Of a DNA stretch of 64,000 nucleotides, positions 13,001 to 28,000 are shown one piece after another; position 1 is the stretch's first letter; the number at the start of each line of letters is the position of its first letter. The notes under the pieces are model-generated. The model had not been told where the DNA came from, searched no databases, and saw nothing but the letters and a program-made list of their open reading frames with translations. Made by a program: the position numbers and the translations under genes. Source of the stretch: Pteria penguin (taxonomy: Eukaryota; Mollusca; Bivalvia; Pterioida; Pteriidae); NCBI GenBank assembly GCA_035048485.1, contig CM068587.1, forward strand, positions 37,194,816 to 37,258,815, read 5' to 3'.

Positions 13001-16000
13001 CAAAATATTAAGCCAATGTAGTGTTCCCAATGTTGGCTGTGTCACCTATTATTATTTGATGTTTGATGTTTATTTCATCAAGTTTTTGGATAGTTCAAAA
13101 ATACTGGGTATTACATCAATGTACCTATCTTTTATGGAACAAATACAATACAGTCCATGTGCTTTAGAGAAGTTGCACATAACACAGTGGGAAAAACACC
13201 TAAAATCACTGTGGGAGTCCAGGTGGAAATTTATCTGTGCTCATTCACACCTTTTTAAAATTCACAGTGTATTGTGTTCATGTGTAATTCCTCAATTAAC
13301 ACCAGGAATTGGCTCACTGTTGCAGGTGTAAAAATTACAAAACACCTGTGGGCCGTTTCACAAAGAATCATACGTATGATATTTTACGTACGTACAAAAA
13401 AATTCCTTAAGTCTTAAAGATTTTTTTTTGTACGTACGTAAAATATTGTACGTATGATTCTTTGTGAAACAGCCCACTGGACTGTACTGTACCCCTTTAC
13501 TACATGTACTGCTGTGACAGTGGTGACAGATTATTTATATGAGTGTTGAAATTAATATCAGTTACACCAAGTGACGAAAAGCCTTGAAATTTTAAACACC
13601 TGATTTCTTTGCATGGTCTTTTTTAACTTGGAGGTGCCATAACTATGTAATTAACCTTTTAATAACCCAATTTCTGATGTACATTTGCTCAAATAATGTT
13701 AAAGTGGCATAAATTGTAAACAAATAAACAAACTAGAATTATACATCAAGGTGAAGGTAACACTGTTGTCAGTATCTTTTTGCAGGGAGTTTGATTTTGA
13801 AGCGGGACTGCAGGATGTGGATGATTAAATTTATTTTTTTTCCCATTTGACATATTACGTTATTATGTTATCTATCAACAACAATTCTTTTTATTAAGGG
13901 AATGAGCATAGTAGGTGACCTCTTTGGAGCGGGAAAGATGTTTTTGCCTCAGGTCATTAAATCAGCTCGTGTCATGAAGAAAGCAGTGGGTCATCTCATA
14001 CCATTCATGGAAGAAGAACGCAACCAAAAGATGAAAGAGACTGGTATCACCACACTTGTAAGTTTGTCACCCTTATTGGCATAAAAAACTTCATTGATCT
14101 ACTATTGTTAAAAATATTTTCTTTTTATTTGGAAGGAGAAAAAATTGAAATTTGTCTCTCAGCCTCGTTTCATTGCCGAATTGGTGTTGATACTTAATAA
14201 TTTTTAGATGAATTTTCTTATTTTTTCTTTATTACTTTAAAAAGTTTAAGAATAGTACACATGCCTGTTGGATTTTTTTCTAAATACAGTTGAGAAACAC
14301 GATGATAAAATTTTCATGCCTCCAGAATTGGAGATTTCTATTACATACAGTACATTGTACTAGTATAGTTTTCAGTCCGTCTGGTCCTCTATGTACATGT
14401 TTGTTGCAAAACGACTTTAACATTTAACATATCTTGTGAACAGTGATAGAAAGGACTTTGATATTATCCATGTGTATTTCTTGTGTCACCACCATTTTAT
14501 TGACTGGATTGCAAAGGAATTCTAGTCTATGAATTGGCGAAATCTGTTTGTCCGTCCGTCCGCATGGCGTCAACATTTTGTGTTTAGCATTTGCGTTTAG
14601 CTTGGTTTCTTTCATACCCTAAAGGGTACTTATGTCAAAGTTGGTAGGTTTGTAGATACTTGAATGTTCTATCCAACCAATACAAAAATTTAGTGACCTT
14701 GATCTTGACTTTACGCCTCAGTGAACACACACTGTTTTTTGCCTTTAGGGTGACCACTTGCATACATGTATTGTTAATATTAATGCAAAGCAATTCCGGT
14801 CTATAAATTGGCAAAATCCGTCTGTCTGTCCATCTGTCCATCCAGCGTCAACATTTTGCATTTAGCATTTGCAATCTTGTTCGCACCAAAATGTTTTACT
14901 TTGACCTCGAGCATTGACCTACTTGAAAAAAAAATTAAAATTGCGTGCCATCTGGAGGCATCAGTATTTCAAAAACACATCTTGTTGAATTATGAAATGT
15001 GATGGAAACATTGTGCCATAAGTGTATCATTTCATGGAATATATAAGTATTTTTACTGACTTTATGAATGTTGTTTACATTCTAGGACAGTGCCTATGTT
15101 GGTACAATTGTTTTAGCTACTGTGAAAGGAGATGTACATGACATCGGCAAAAACATCGTAGGAGTTGTGTTAGGCTGTAATAACTGGAAGTAAGTGAATC
15201 ACCTTGCAAACAAGTCACCACATGCACATTAATATAAATGTGACTGGTATGAACATTTGACAGTCCTTGTTAAACAGTTATAACTACTAACTTCCTTTCT
15301 GTTACTATAAATAGATTAATATACCGAAGAATTTTTATTTGCATGGCACATTTATGTGAATTGTAAAATTGCACTTACCTGTATTATGTGTCTCAGTTGG
15401 CTCTTCCAGCATTTATAATAAAAACATGTAACATTTAGAAGAGTTACAATATATATATTTTATAATTTACGACATCACAAATGACTTTTTAATTTATTGG
15501 AGGGATGTCAGATCTCGTATGACATCATTACAATGAAAAGTTATGCTTTGTGGAAGGGTGAATTGTCAGTGTACTCAGCGCTTATCTTGGGTATAGTAAT
15601 ATTACTCATCATATCTGTATGTTTGTTAATTATTTTCTTGTATATATGATACAGACTTCCTTTGTCATCACGGGGCAGGCTTGGTGTAGTGGTCAAGCGC
15701 TTGGCTTGCGGCACCAACGATCCAGGTTCGATTCCCGGGTTGCGTCACTATGTTTAAGAGGGTGGTAACCTCCTGCTTCCATGTCGCAATATAACTGAAA
15801 TATTGTTAAAAGCGACGTAAAACACCAATCAACCAACCAACCTTTGTCATCCCAATGCTATTGACCTTCACGTATGTGTTGTTCTATGTAGGATGAGGAA
15901 CCTTTTTCAATTTGTAGTCATAAGTAAAGGACACATTATGAAGAGATGTTAAATGTAGATCAGCATGCGCTTTGTCCTATACTTGACTGCTTATGTTAGA

Positions 16001-19000
16001 CCTAAATGCACTGCTTTTGTTTATTTGCTGCCGTTCCAGGGTCATTGATCTAGGAGTCATGACACCTTGTGAAAAGATTTTAGAAACTGCAATAAAGGAA
16101 AAAGCAGGTAGGTAAATCTAAATTTGAAAAAGTATACCATGTTGCATTTTTATACGCCAGTCGTTAGGCGGAACGTATAATGTTATGGCGTCCGTCCGTC
16201 TGTGCATCTGCCCATCTGAGGTCATGTTTTCCAGATTTATTTCTGCAGTCTTTAAAGGTATTGGATTGAAACTTGGCATATAACTTAATATCAACAAGGG
16301 TCAGTACTAGTTCACATTAGGGTATGATTGTTTTGGTTTTGTTAGAGTTATGACCCTTGAACTTAGAAATTTGTTAGAGTTATTCCCCTTGCACTTGGGG
16401 AAATTTCTTAAAATTTGCAGTTTCTGCACATTATCTCTGGAACCAGTAAAGATATTGAATTATATTTGATATACTGATACATTAAAGGATATTTTGGTCA
16501 AGTTTAAATTTGGTTATGGTTCAATAATTTTTGTGAGAGTTATCCCCCTTGGACTTCAAAAATTTCTTACAAGTTATAGCAGTTCTTTTCATTTTCACAG
16601 GAACAGCTAGATATATTGAACTGATATTTGGTATACAGAAACATCTTAAGGATATCTAGGTCAAGTTAATAAGTTATAATTTAGATATGGTTCAATTATT
16701 TTTGTCAGAGTTATCCCCCTTGGACTTCAAAAATTTCTTACAATTTATAGCAGTTCTTTTCATTTTCTCAGGAACAGCTAGATATATTGAACTGATATTT
16801 GGTATACAGAAACATCTTAAGGATGTCTAGGTCAAGTTAATAAGTTATAATTTAGATATGGTTCAATTATTTTTGTCAGAGTTATCCCCTTTGGACCTTG
16901 AGAATTTCTTAAAATATGCATTTTCAGCTCATTACAATGTATCTCAGTAATGGATAAAGATATTGAAATGATGTTTGGTATAAAGATACATCATGAAGAT
17001 ATCTGAGTCAAGTTTTATTATGCACAGTGATGAGATAATTACCACCTATGATTGATTGTTGATCACTGAAAATACGCTGATTCGGATAATATGCTGATTC
17101 CGATTCAAATCTCAATAAACGAAAATCACTGATATAGAAAAATTGAAAGGAGTGTCAGTGCTTTATGCCCACGTTACAAAAATAACCAGGGGGGAGGGGC
17201 ATATGCTATATTGGTGTTGCTCTTTTTCATATGTGTATTCCTTGTAACAAGGCCTTTCGGTCATTACATTTGACCTTTTTACCTTGACCATAACCTTTGA
17301 CCTAAATTTCAAAAACTTTAACAATGGTTATTACTTGAATTTTAAGAGGTAGGACTTTCATATTTCACATGTGTATTACCGTGGGGTGGGATGTAATCAA
17401 GGCATAGGACATTGCAAAATTTGCCATATTTGGATTTTGTTGCTGTCTGGAACATTTCTGTTTTTACAATTACATCTTTTTTTTTAACAATGTTTCAAAC
17501 TAAGTGGTGTAATGTTGCAGTTGCACATGTACAGTGGTGAACTATAACATAATGAAGCTTCATACATGTTTTCTGTATATTGTATAGTGAGATATGACTT
17601 ACGATGTTTGATGTTAGCTTAGTTTTAGTGTCAGGGTTTTAATATTAAATAGAAAGAGACCTTAGTGATTACATTGGATTTTGCTTAAGGTTCTAACCTT
17701 TTTCAGCTGGGCAAATGAAATGGTATGTCTAAAAATACAAAAAAGTATTTCCCCCCTCCTCCCCCCCCCCCCAAAAAAAAATAATATAATAATAAAAAAT
17801 TTATGTGTATATATTATTGAATGAATATAAAAGTGGAGAAAATGGTGTTGAAAATTCCAATCAAGGGCAAGGTCACAATTGCTGAAAATAGTGTTGTACC
17901 TCATCAGTAAATTTAGTAACTTTCAGTTTTCTTAGATGTGTATCATGTGAATACCTTGTGAAAAGTGGAAGCTATATAATATTTGCTGATACACTTGATG
18001 TTATTACATTTGCAGATATCATTGGATTATCTGGCCTTATAACACCTTCATTGGATGAGATGATTTATGTTGCCAAGGAGATGGAGAGAATTGGCATGAA
18101 GACTCCATTACTGATCGGAGGAGCCACAACTTCCAAGTAATATATTTATCTAATTTCTACTTATATATATAATGTATACAGGTAGTTAGAGTAGTGAAAA
18201 AAAAAAGAAAAATTATACTTGTGAAGCAAATATAAAGTTTTTTTTAAAATAAATATTGATATGCATGCCTTTTATAACATTTGAAATATAAGGAGATTAT
18301 GAAAATAATATTTAGTCTGAATTAGATTACTGTGTCTCAAGGTTATTTTAGGAAAAAAAAGTAGCAGACGGTATCTTACTTTTAATGTTTCTAAAGACAA
18401 CAAGGAAAAGACTCTAGAAAATTTAAATGCTTGGAAACAATTGCGTTGCAGTAAAAAGGCAATACAAAATGCAAATGTGACAACTGAATTGACAATGTGA
18501 CAGATTTGAAAAATAAATAGATAAATAAATAAATCTCTAAAACCTGAAGAATCTGTTCATACTTCTTGCAGAACGCACACTGCTGTGAAAATAGCACCAC
18601 GTTATTCTTCTCCTACGGTACATGTGCTGGATGCCTCTAAAAGTGTTGTTGTGGTAAGTTGAAGAAAAGTAGTATTGTTCCTGACAAAACAGGGAACACA
18701 TTGGTGTTTAGAATTTTAATTTTAAGTAAGCCGGCATGGCCTAGTGGTATCGCGCTGGACTCCTGATTGGGAGGCCGGGGTTCGAGTCGCACTCTGGTCA
18801 TGCCGGTGTTCTGTCTTTTGGATGAGACAGTAAAAACCGAGGCCTCGTGTCGTGGTATGCATGGCACGTTAAAGATCCCTCACTGCTTCGGATGGGTTCG
18901 TTGCATAGGTCAAAATTTGTATGCCCCGCATCACGCAGATGCCATCACCATATACGTGAAATATTTGTGGTGTGACGTCAAACAAAAATGAATCAATTAA

Positions 19001-22000
19001 TCAATAATAATTTTAAGTTTTTGAGAAATATTCTTACTTTTAGGATAGCAATTGACCCTTTGTACACAAGTATTAATGCGTGTTAGATGTATGTTAGTAA
19101 AGTCTCAATACATTTAAAAGGTGTATGAACTTCGTCACATGTAAATTGTAATGATATATTTTGGGAAAAGCTTTGATATGAAGTGTCGTATAGGTGATTT
19201 ATACCATAGCTGGTAAAGTGGCAACCAAGGTGGAGCATTGCAGTTTGAAGTTGTTATCTTAGGCCAAAAAAGAATTCATGGCTTGTTTCTAGGATCAGGT
19301 GCAGCAATGTGGTATTTATATGCTGCAATTTTTATGCCCTAGGAATCAAAGATTTGGGGGCATCTAATTTTTGGCTTGTCTGTTTGTCCATTTGTCTGTG
19401 GCAAAGAATTTCAAAATTTGTTATAACTTTCGAGTAGTAAAAGGTAGGGCTTTGTTGGGTATGATAATTTTTGACGTGACTCTGACCATGAACTTTGACC
19501 TACATTTCAAAATCCTTAACATTGGTTATAGCTTTTGAATCTTAAGAGGTAGGACTTTCATATTTCACAATCATATTCCCATGGATTGGGGTGTAATCAA
19601 TATATAGAATATTGCAAAATTTGCCTTATTTTGGACATTGTTGCCGCTGGGGGCATTCATGTTTCACAAACAATCTTGTATTTTTATGTAGGGGATTCCC
19701 TAAAATATGCTTGATATCTGCTACCAGTACTTTTAGACAGTAAACTGTCTTCAAAAGAGAATGCGGTAATCAAATTGACAATATGGAGGTAAGGGTCTGA
19801 AAAAGAAATACCTAATGTTTAATTTCGAGTGTTTCCTTTATTTAATAGTGTTCTCAACTGTGTGATGAGTCAAACAAGGAGGATTACATAGAAGAAGTTG
19901 GGGAGGAATATGAAGAGATTCGTACTGAACATTATGATACATTAAAGGTTAACAATTTTTCTGTAGTTACCCTTCTATTTTTTTTAGGACATATGCATGT
20001 CTGTACATTTTGATAGGAAAATTTGTCATAATGCGTGTTTTTTATTGATTTTGATTTATTCGTACACTTGTATTCATTATTGTATATGTGTCCCGAGAGA
20101 TCACCCCAGATTGAGTGTTAGCTAGTTCTTACTTCTTTTATATGCCATACTTGTATAAATACATTGTAATTCTCAACTTGTGTATTCAAATCAATGCCAG
20201 TAATTAGTTATTATTTTCATTATTAGTTTGCAGAAAGTTTTAAGACATTATATTTGTCTATATTCACTTGCATTAAGGTAATTGAGGAAGGTTGACTATC
20301 ACTTCAGTCAGATATAACAACATGTCATTGCAATTTGTAATTGATGTAGGACAAAATTTATCAATAAAGCATTTATTCTCAGGACAGAAAATACTTACCA
20401 ATTGAAAAAGCCAGAGAGAAGAAATTACAGGTTGATTGGCAGACATACCCTCCAGCAGGTAAACTAAATGATATCGTCAGTTAACTTGTTGTTTGGGAGA
20501 TGTGGTGATCGCTGCCCTGTGTCTATCTATTTATTTGTCCATCAGTTAGTTTTCTATGCATCTATCGTGCTTAGGGGGGCAGGCCTTGTTTGGTGGTTAA
20601 GCGCTCGGCTTGCAGTGCTGATGATCTGGGTTCAATTCCAGGATCAAGCCACTATGTTGAAGAGGTTGGTTACCTCCTGCTTACATGTCGTGATATAACT
20701 GAAAAACTGTTGAAGGCGACATAAAACACCAATCAACCAACCAACCAACCAAATAAATCGTGCTTAGCATTTAGATACTGTAGAAGATTGATTGATTTTT
20801 GTTTAACGTCACACCATGAATATTTCACGTATATGATGACGGCATCCGCCTGATGCGGGGCATACAAATTTTAACCTTTGCAACGAACCCACCTGAAGCA
20901 GTGAGGGATCTTGTGCCATGCCTACCACGACACGGGGCCTGGGTTTTTACTATCTCATCTAAAAGACAGGACACACAGTATTCAATTGAGGTTCTTCAAA
21001 CTTGGTATACTCGCTGTTCATGGTGTGAAGTGTAATTATATTTCTGCGACAAAGCAGATTGGTTATAATGAAATGAGGTGGTCTGTCTGTCTGTCCATAT
21101 GTATGTAGATACAGAATTTTTCGCACCTTTCCATCCTTCCAGATACTGAATTGAGAATAGTGTTATCTTTATTACCAACAATTACAGTCCGCATCTAAAG
21201 TTTGTCACCATTGACCTACTTGTGTCAGATTTGTGGTTCTTTCTTTTCAAATACTGCACTTGTGGTAGATATAAATCTTGCTTTGCAAACAGTTCTTGTT
21301 ATCAGTTTGGGTCATTGGTAGTGAGTGTTGAAATCATACTGTCTAGATGTTATAGATTATTGTGGGAGTAGATTGTAAGTCATTAGATCTTTATCCGTAA
21401 TCGGTTTGGTCCATGGTTCAAATCTTATAGTAAGACTTTGAGATGGTATTTAGTGCATTTAAGACTGTCTAAGCCCAATTTTATTGTCTCTATAGGTGTT
21501 GATATTGTAAGGAACTCTCAACTTTTTGCGGAGCTGTTATGCAAGATAAAGGTTCTCAGTAAGGCAGACAGCTTTGGTTATTTCTCTATCTCCATTTTGG
21601 CAGGAATTAATGTTCCACTGAAAGGGTTTCTTCCGTTTAGATGATTTTTCATTTGCTGTCTACAAGAATATTGTGTATCTGAAAATAAATTCTAATTGTT
21701 GTTTCATTAAGTTTTGTTTTGGTTTATTCACTATTTATCATTCTCCTTTTCAGCTAAGCCTTCATTCATTGGTGTTAAGAAATTTGAAAATTATGATCTT
21801 TCGAAACTAATACCCTACATAGATTGGAAGCCATTCTTCGATGTTTGGCAGTTAAGAGGGAAATATCCAAACAGAGGCTACCCCAAAATATTCCTAGATA
21901 AAACAGTCGGTAAGTAGCTCAGTGAAATATTTATCTCGTTATCTTAAAGAATTCAGCTCATGCTAACAGTTCTATTATTTATAGTGTTTTTCTCACACAT

Positions 22001-25000
22001 TTATATTTACTGTTTCTTTGAATTTAATGTTCACAGGTCCAGAAGCCAAGAAGGTTTTTAACGAAGCACAAAATTTACTAAATTCTGTGACCACTAACAA
22101 TCGATTAAAAGCACATGGAGTTATTGCATTTTATCCGGCAAATAGTGTTGGTGATGATATTGAAGTCTATGATGAAAATGGAGATGTGCGGGAAATAATC
22201 CATGGTTTACGTCAACAGGTCTGCTACAACATTTATTTGTTCAATGTATCTACATTTAATATCTTATATATTCAAAAGATGTAACATAACATTGCTTACA
22301 TGTTGAAATCGTTATTTTTCTCATTAAAATAGATATACATTATTATTGAATTTTGCTTAAAAGGCATAAAATGATATTAAGATTTTAGATTTTTTACATT
22401 GAATTAGATTATCAAACTGACAAATCATAAAGGTCAATGTTTTTCCAAATGTGTGATTCTGGTTTTCTTTATAATTACATTATAATAAGTTGCAACCCTC
22501 TGACAAATGCATCATTTTTATTTTTAATTTTTTTGCTCTATTGTGTAGGCAGAGAAGGATTCCATGGATAAATCTCCATACCTTTGTTTATCAGACTTTA
22601 TAGCCCCCAAGGAATCTGGGATCATAGACTATATTGGTTTGTTCGCCGTTACTGCTGGTTATGGAGTTGATGAAATGTGTGCAGAGTATGTGTTTTTTAT
22701 GGTCATCAGCTTGTCTGTATAACAATAAACTGATCACAAAATGCCTGACATCATACCTGTTGGCATACCCTTTTATTAGCTCACCGGAACAAATGTCTGG
22801 AGAGCTATTGTCATACCCCTGGCATTGCATTTGTTGTTGTAATCGTCTGTAGACAAACTCTGTAACCTGGATCATAAGTTTAGATACATTAGATGTAGGG
22901 CTTTAATATTTCACATGTGTATTCCTTCTGCCAAGATTTTTGACCTTATGACCTTAAACTTGGACCTACTTTTAAAAAACTTAAATCTTGGTCATAACTT
23001 ATATACAGTAAGAGATAGGGCTTAAATATTTCAAGCATGTATTCCTTATGACAAGACGTTTCATTACATATCAAAATTTTTTACGTTTTGACCTTGACCT
23101 TGAAGATTGACCTACCTCAAAAAATTTTTGCAGTTTAAAATTGGTTGCCACTGGCAAGCTCTGTTGTATTTTGACAACTCTTGTTTATATTTTATTAAAG
23201 AAGAAATGGATGATCAAACCCAAATGGATTCTTTAATAGTCATTAGATAATTACTATTGGCAAATGAATAAATAGGTGTTGATCAATTGATGGGTTCTCT
23301 TTTTATTAGTATAGAATATGTAGTAAATTAAGATTGTAAGATTAGGCAATGTACATTTGACCGAAATTGTTTTTATTCATGCAGGATTTTTGACACTGTT
23401 GTCAATATATATAAAGACAGAACTTAAAGAGTGTGCACGAAATCATGTTCTCTAGCTATGATTAATGAGTGCAGCAGAATAGAAATTTTTGATCAGCACA
23501 AGTTATATATTTCCTGCTATTTAAATAACCCTACTGCTTTCTCCATATGATCACAAGTTAAGCCCAACAAGTGTCTCGCGAAGCCTGTCAAATAAGATGA
23601 TATAAGCCAATGTCATGGTATTATGAAATATTTTATTTTCGTGGGTTCCACTTTTCGTAGTTATATCATAAAATACCGGTTCATGGGTTTGTAATTTGTG
23701 GACTGACTTTTAATTGAAAAAGAAAAAACAATAAATGTCCATTTACATGAAAAACTATATACAGATGGCTAAGAGGCTGAGTATGATGTACATTAAAGAA
23801 TTAGGGTGATTCCAATTAATTATTACCTTATAAAATGCACTGCTTATATCAAATAATGGTCATTTTATAGCCTTGGCTAGGATCAATGTTTATTCAACAA
23901 TAACTTCCCAGTGCGGCGTATACCCAAAATACGCACCTGATCAATGGATTTACTATTTTAGCATTAGGACTCTGGGGCTGACGTGAAAGTGTACTTTGTA
24001 ACTATGATAAAATTTATTTATTGTATGTATAAAACTATAATTTGTTGGTTGTGAATTTGTTGGTGTAAATAACCATGAAAATTAAATCCCTATGAACAAA
24101 AAGTATTTTGTTGAAATGTTTAGCATTTTGTAAAAGATACCTTGCTGCCTCAGGTGGGTTTGCTGTCCTCTTCAAATTCCTATTTCAGGTAATTACCTTC
24201 ACTATATAAATGAAATAATCTTGTAGAAAAAAACTCATTCTTTGTATTCACATGTAATTCATGTTGCAGATATGAGCAAAAGTTGGATGACTATCGCATC
24301 ATCATGTTGAAAGCTATAGCAGACAGGCTTGCAGAGGTAAATGCTTATTTATTTTGTAAGTATGCCCTATTTGGAAATATTTCATCGGAAACATTGTAAA
24401 CTCGTATAATCAGTACCTTTGAGACATTAGCTTGAAGTGATGTACATGTATATTGACTATTTGACATTGCTTTATAATAGGCGTTTGCTGAAGAAATGCA
24501 TGAAAAAGTGCGGAAGGAATTCTGGGCTTATTCATCAGAAGAAGTACTAGAGGCTCATGATCTGCACAAAATTAGATACCAGGTAATTATTTCATAAACA
24601 GGTCAAATGTATCATAATGCTATATACTATACATCATTTTATATGTCTCTTTGTCTCTGTCTGTCTGTCCGTGTGTCCGCCAGCAAAAACTTTAGCATTG
24701 GCCATTGGCCAGAGGTAGAGCTTTCATATTTGGCATGTGTATTCCTTACAACAAGACCTTTCCATTGGTACCCAAATTATTTATCAAGTGACCTTGACAA
24801 TGACCTTTGACCTGTATTTGAAAAACTTTATCATCCACCATAATAATATAACCGTAAAAAGTAGGGCTTTCATATTTGGCATGTGTGTTCCTTATGACAA
24901 GACCTTTCTGCTTATACCAAATTAAGGTCAAGGTCGTGGTGACAGGCATCCTGCCGGGCCCTTCAGACTCATCAGTTTCTAGTTAGATTTTATTGCTCAT

Positions 25001-28000
25001 CTGTCACACATTTCTTAAACTATGATTGCAGGCAACTGTCAAGTGTTTCAGCTGAAAACAAATGTAAAAATAAAATTATGTAGGAAATCTCTTTACTTTA
25101 ACGTACATGGCATATGTATTTTCATCAACATAATTGCCATGCATTTCAAACAAGAAGGAAATGAAAGTAAAAATGCCCCAGTTTGATTGGACTTGCTTCA
25201 TAACATCAAATGCTAATGATTATGCCCTCGCCATGAAATGTCCAGGGTATATAGTGTTACCCTGTTTCTGTCATTTCGTCATTCTGTCATCATTCAATTT
25301 CCTCTCATTTTCTCTTTGAAGGTTTGATGGATTAAATTGATATTGGGTGTACAGATGTATCAAGAGAAGATGCAGGTCAAGTGTAAATATGGGTGTGGTC
25401 CGATTAATTTTGACAGAGTTATTGCCCTTGAACATAGAAAATTGCTTTAAAAATGACAGTTTCCACTCATTTTCTCTGTGAAGATTTGATGTGTTAAATT
25501 GATATTTGGTATATAAATGTTTCAAGGGAAGATAGAGGTCAAGATCGAATATGGTTGTGGTTTGGTAATTTCTGACAGAGTTATTGCCCTTAAACATAGA
25601 AAATTTCTTTAAAAGGACCGTTTCTGCTCATTTTCTCTGTAAAGGTTTGATGGATTAAATAGATAGTTGGTATATAGATGTAACAATGGAAAATGCATGG
25701 CAAGTTCAAATATGGGTGTGTTCCAGTAATTTTTGACAGAGTAATTGCCCTTGAACATTTGCTGCCAGCAGGGGTGTCTGTGATGCACTGACACATTAAA
25801 ATTTTAGTTTTTCATATTGTTATGGAATGTCATTTAAGCATACAGTTATAACATTTTCTGAGTTTGAAATTAATTCTTCCAATTCTCCGAAGTGTAAATA
25901 ATCAATAGTGAAAATTCTATATTACAATTTGAATTTATAAATTTATATTAATGACAGGGTATAAGACCAGCACCTGGATATCCAAGTCAGCCAGATCATA
26001 CAGAAAAGGAAGTTATGTGGCGCCTCTTACAGGCAGATAAATGTGGCATCCACTTGACAGAGTCGCTAGCCATGTCCCCTGCAGCATCTGTATCTGGACT
26101 TTACTTTAGTCATCCCATGTCCTCTTACTTTGCTACAGGAAAACTTCAGAAGGATCAGGTGAGTGCAGGAAGACAAAATTTTTTTTCGAAACAATAGTGG
26201 TGTGATGTAGCCATTTCCATACGGTAAAAAAGATCGGTCTGTGATACTAAGATCTGACTACTGTACTGAAATACTGAACCCAGGTATGGATCATTTTGAT
26301 AACTTAAATCACACTATTACATGTGTATTCTATAGGATGACCTCATTGTACTAACTTAGGCAGAGTAAGCATTGTTGTAATGGTGAAATGCTGAGTATAT
26401 GGAATAGGTGATTCGATCAGTGGATTGCTGTACTGTTTAAGAGGATGATAATTCGCATCCATGATTATAAAAATTTGACTAAAGACATCTTTTTGTAAAT
26501 CACAGATAACAAAGGACTTCTAACAATTTCAGACATTGTTGAATACTGTGAAATAACGTCTTATAATTCATTGGCTTCAGTTTTCCTAGATTTGCTAGAA
26601 AATACAAAAGTGTGGGTAGCAAGTTTGTGAATAGCACCTCTGATCAGAAAACATATCTGTCAAATTTGGTCAGATGTGAAAGCTACATTAAGGTTGAGAC
26701 AGAGGAATAGAAAGAATGCCTTGAAATTTTTCGATACAATTGAGGGATCGCCAGATCCAAGTTTAACCACGCCCATTGCGTAGTTTCATTGTGACATCAC
26801 AGTTAAAATCATGTTTGATGGGCCATTTATTTATGACGCCAAAATGAAAAAGTGTACCACAAGGTGTAATGTCGGGCATTTGACGATCAGTCAATTGATT
26901 CTTAGTGTGATCCGGCTGCAGTGCCAGAAAGATACCATATGTAGTATGAACAACATATTTATCATGCTTAAATATAAAATCTTTTTCTGTAATGAAAGTT
27001 GGAAATTGCTTGCTTATAGGTTGTATCAAATTAAAAGAGGCTGTTTGCAAGATGTAGCAATACTTAATAGCAGTGTTTAGAATATGTTTGTAATAAAAGT
27101 TGTTTATATTACAATAAATACATGAGTTCTTAATTTAATTCCAACAAACCTGGGTCATTTCACTACCTTGGTTTGAAACAGTGTGAATTCAGTAAAAATT
27201 TACCAGTACTAAAAATTTCCATTTTATAGAGTCTTTTTGTAATATAGTTATTTAACCTGTGGAAGATATCTGATATAGATAAACCATGACTTAAGCTAGT
27301 TCTATAGAAACCGATGTAAAACTACCGGATATTAAGGGAAAAAATTATGCTTTAAGAATAATTGATTGATGTCACAATAGAAATGACATCATACACCTAT
27401 GTAAAAGAGTAATAACTCTGTATAACTGCTTTGGCATTGTGACTGTGAGAGGAACATGTATTAACGAATTTGAATGGTGGATCATGCTAATCAAGATTAG
27501 CTTGCAACTATGAAATTTTCCTATTTTCGTTATTTTATAATGATTTAATATAGAAATGTAAATTCATGGCCTTGGACAACCACTTGAACCACCGAAATTG
27601 AATCTCCGAAGGTAAGGAGGGTACTGAAATACGTAAAGTTGATTACACACCTGAATTTTTGAGTGCTTTGAGTTAATGTAGATCAGTGGATGAGCTGCTT
27701 GACTTCTGACCAAGAGTTACTGGATTCGACTCCCGCTGTGGGCTCACCGGTGTCCTGTCTTTCCAGTGAGACAGTGAAAGCCGAGTTCCCATGTCACAGT
27801 AGGTGTGGTACGTAAAAGATCCCTCACTGCTTCGGGTGGGTCCAGTGAAAAATATTAATTTCTATGCAATGCATCAGGCAGTTCCCATCATCATATATAT
27901 GAAGTAATCATGGAGTGACATAAAACAATAATCAATCAATCAAGTTTGAAATTCCAGAGTTTCATTATGTAATATTATGGACCATTATATTGTTTTTGTA

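Noticed and set aside
18728..18805. tRNA gene
   Set aside because: Head of a family 2 SINE; the same sequence recurs at 53924 with its own target-site duplication.
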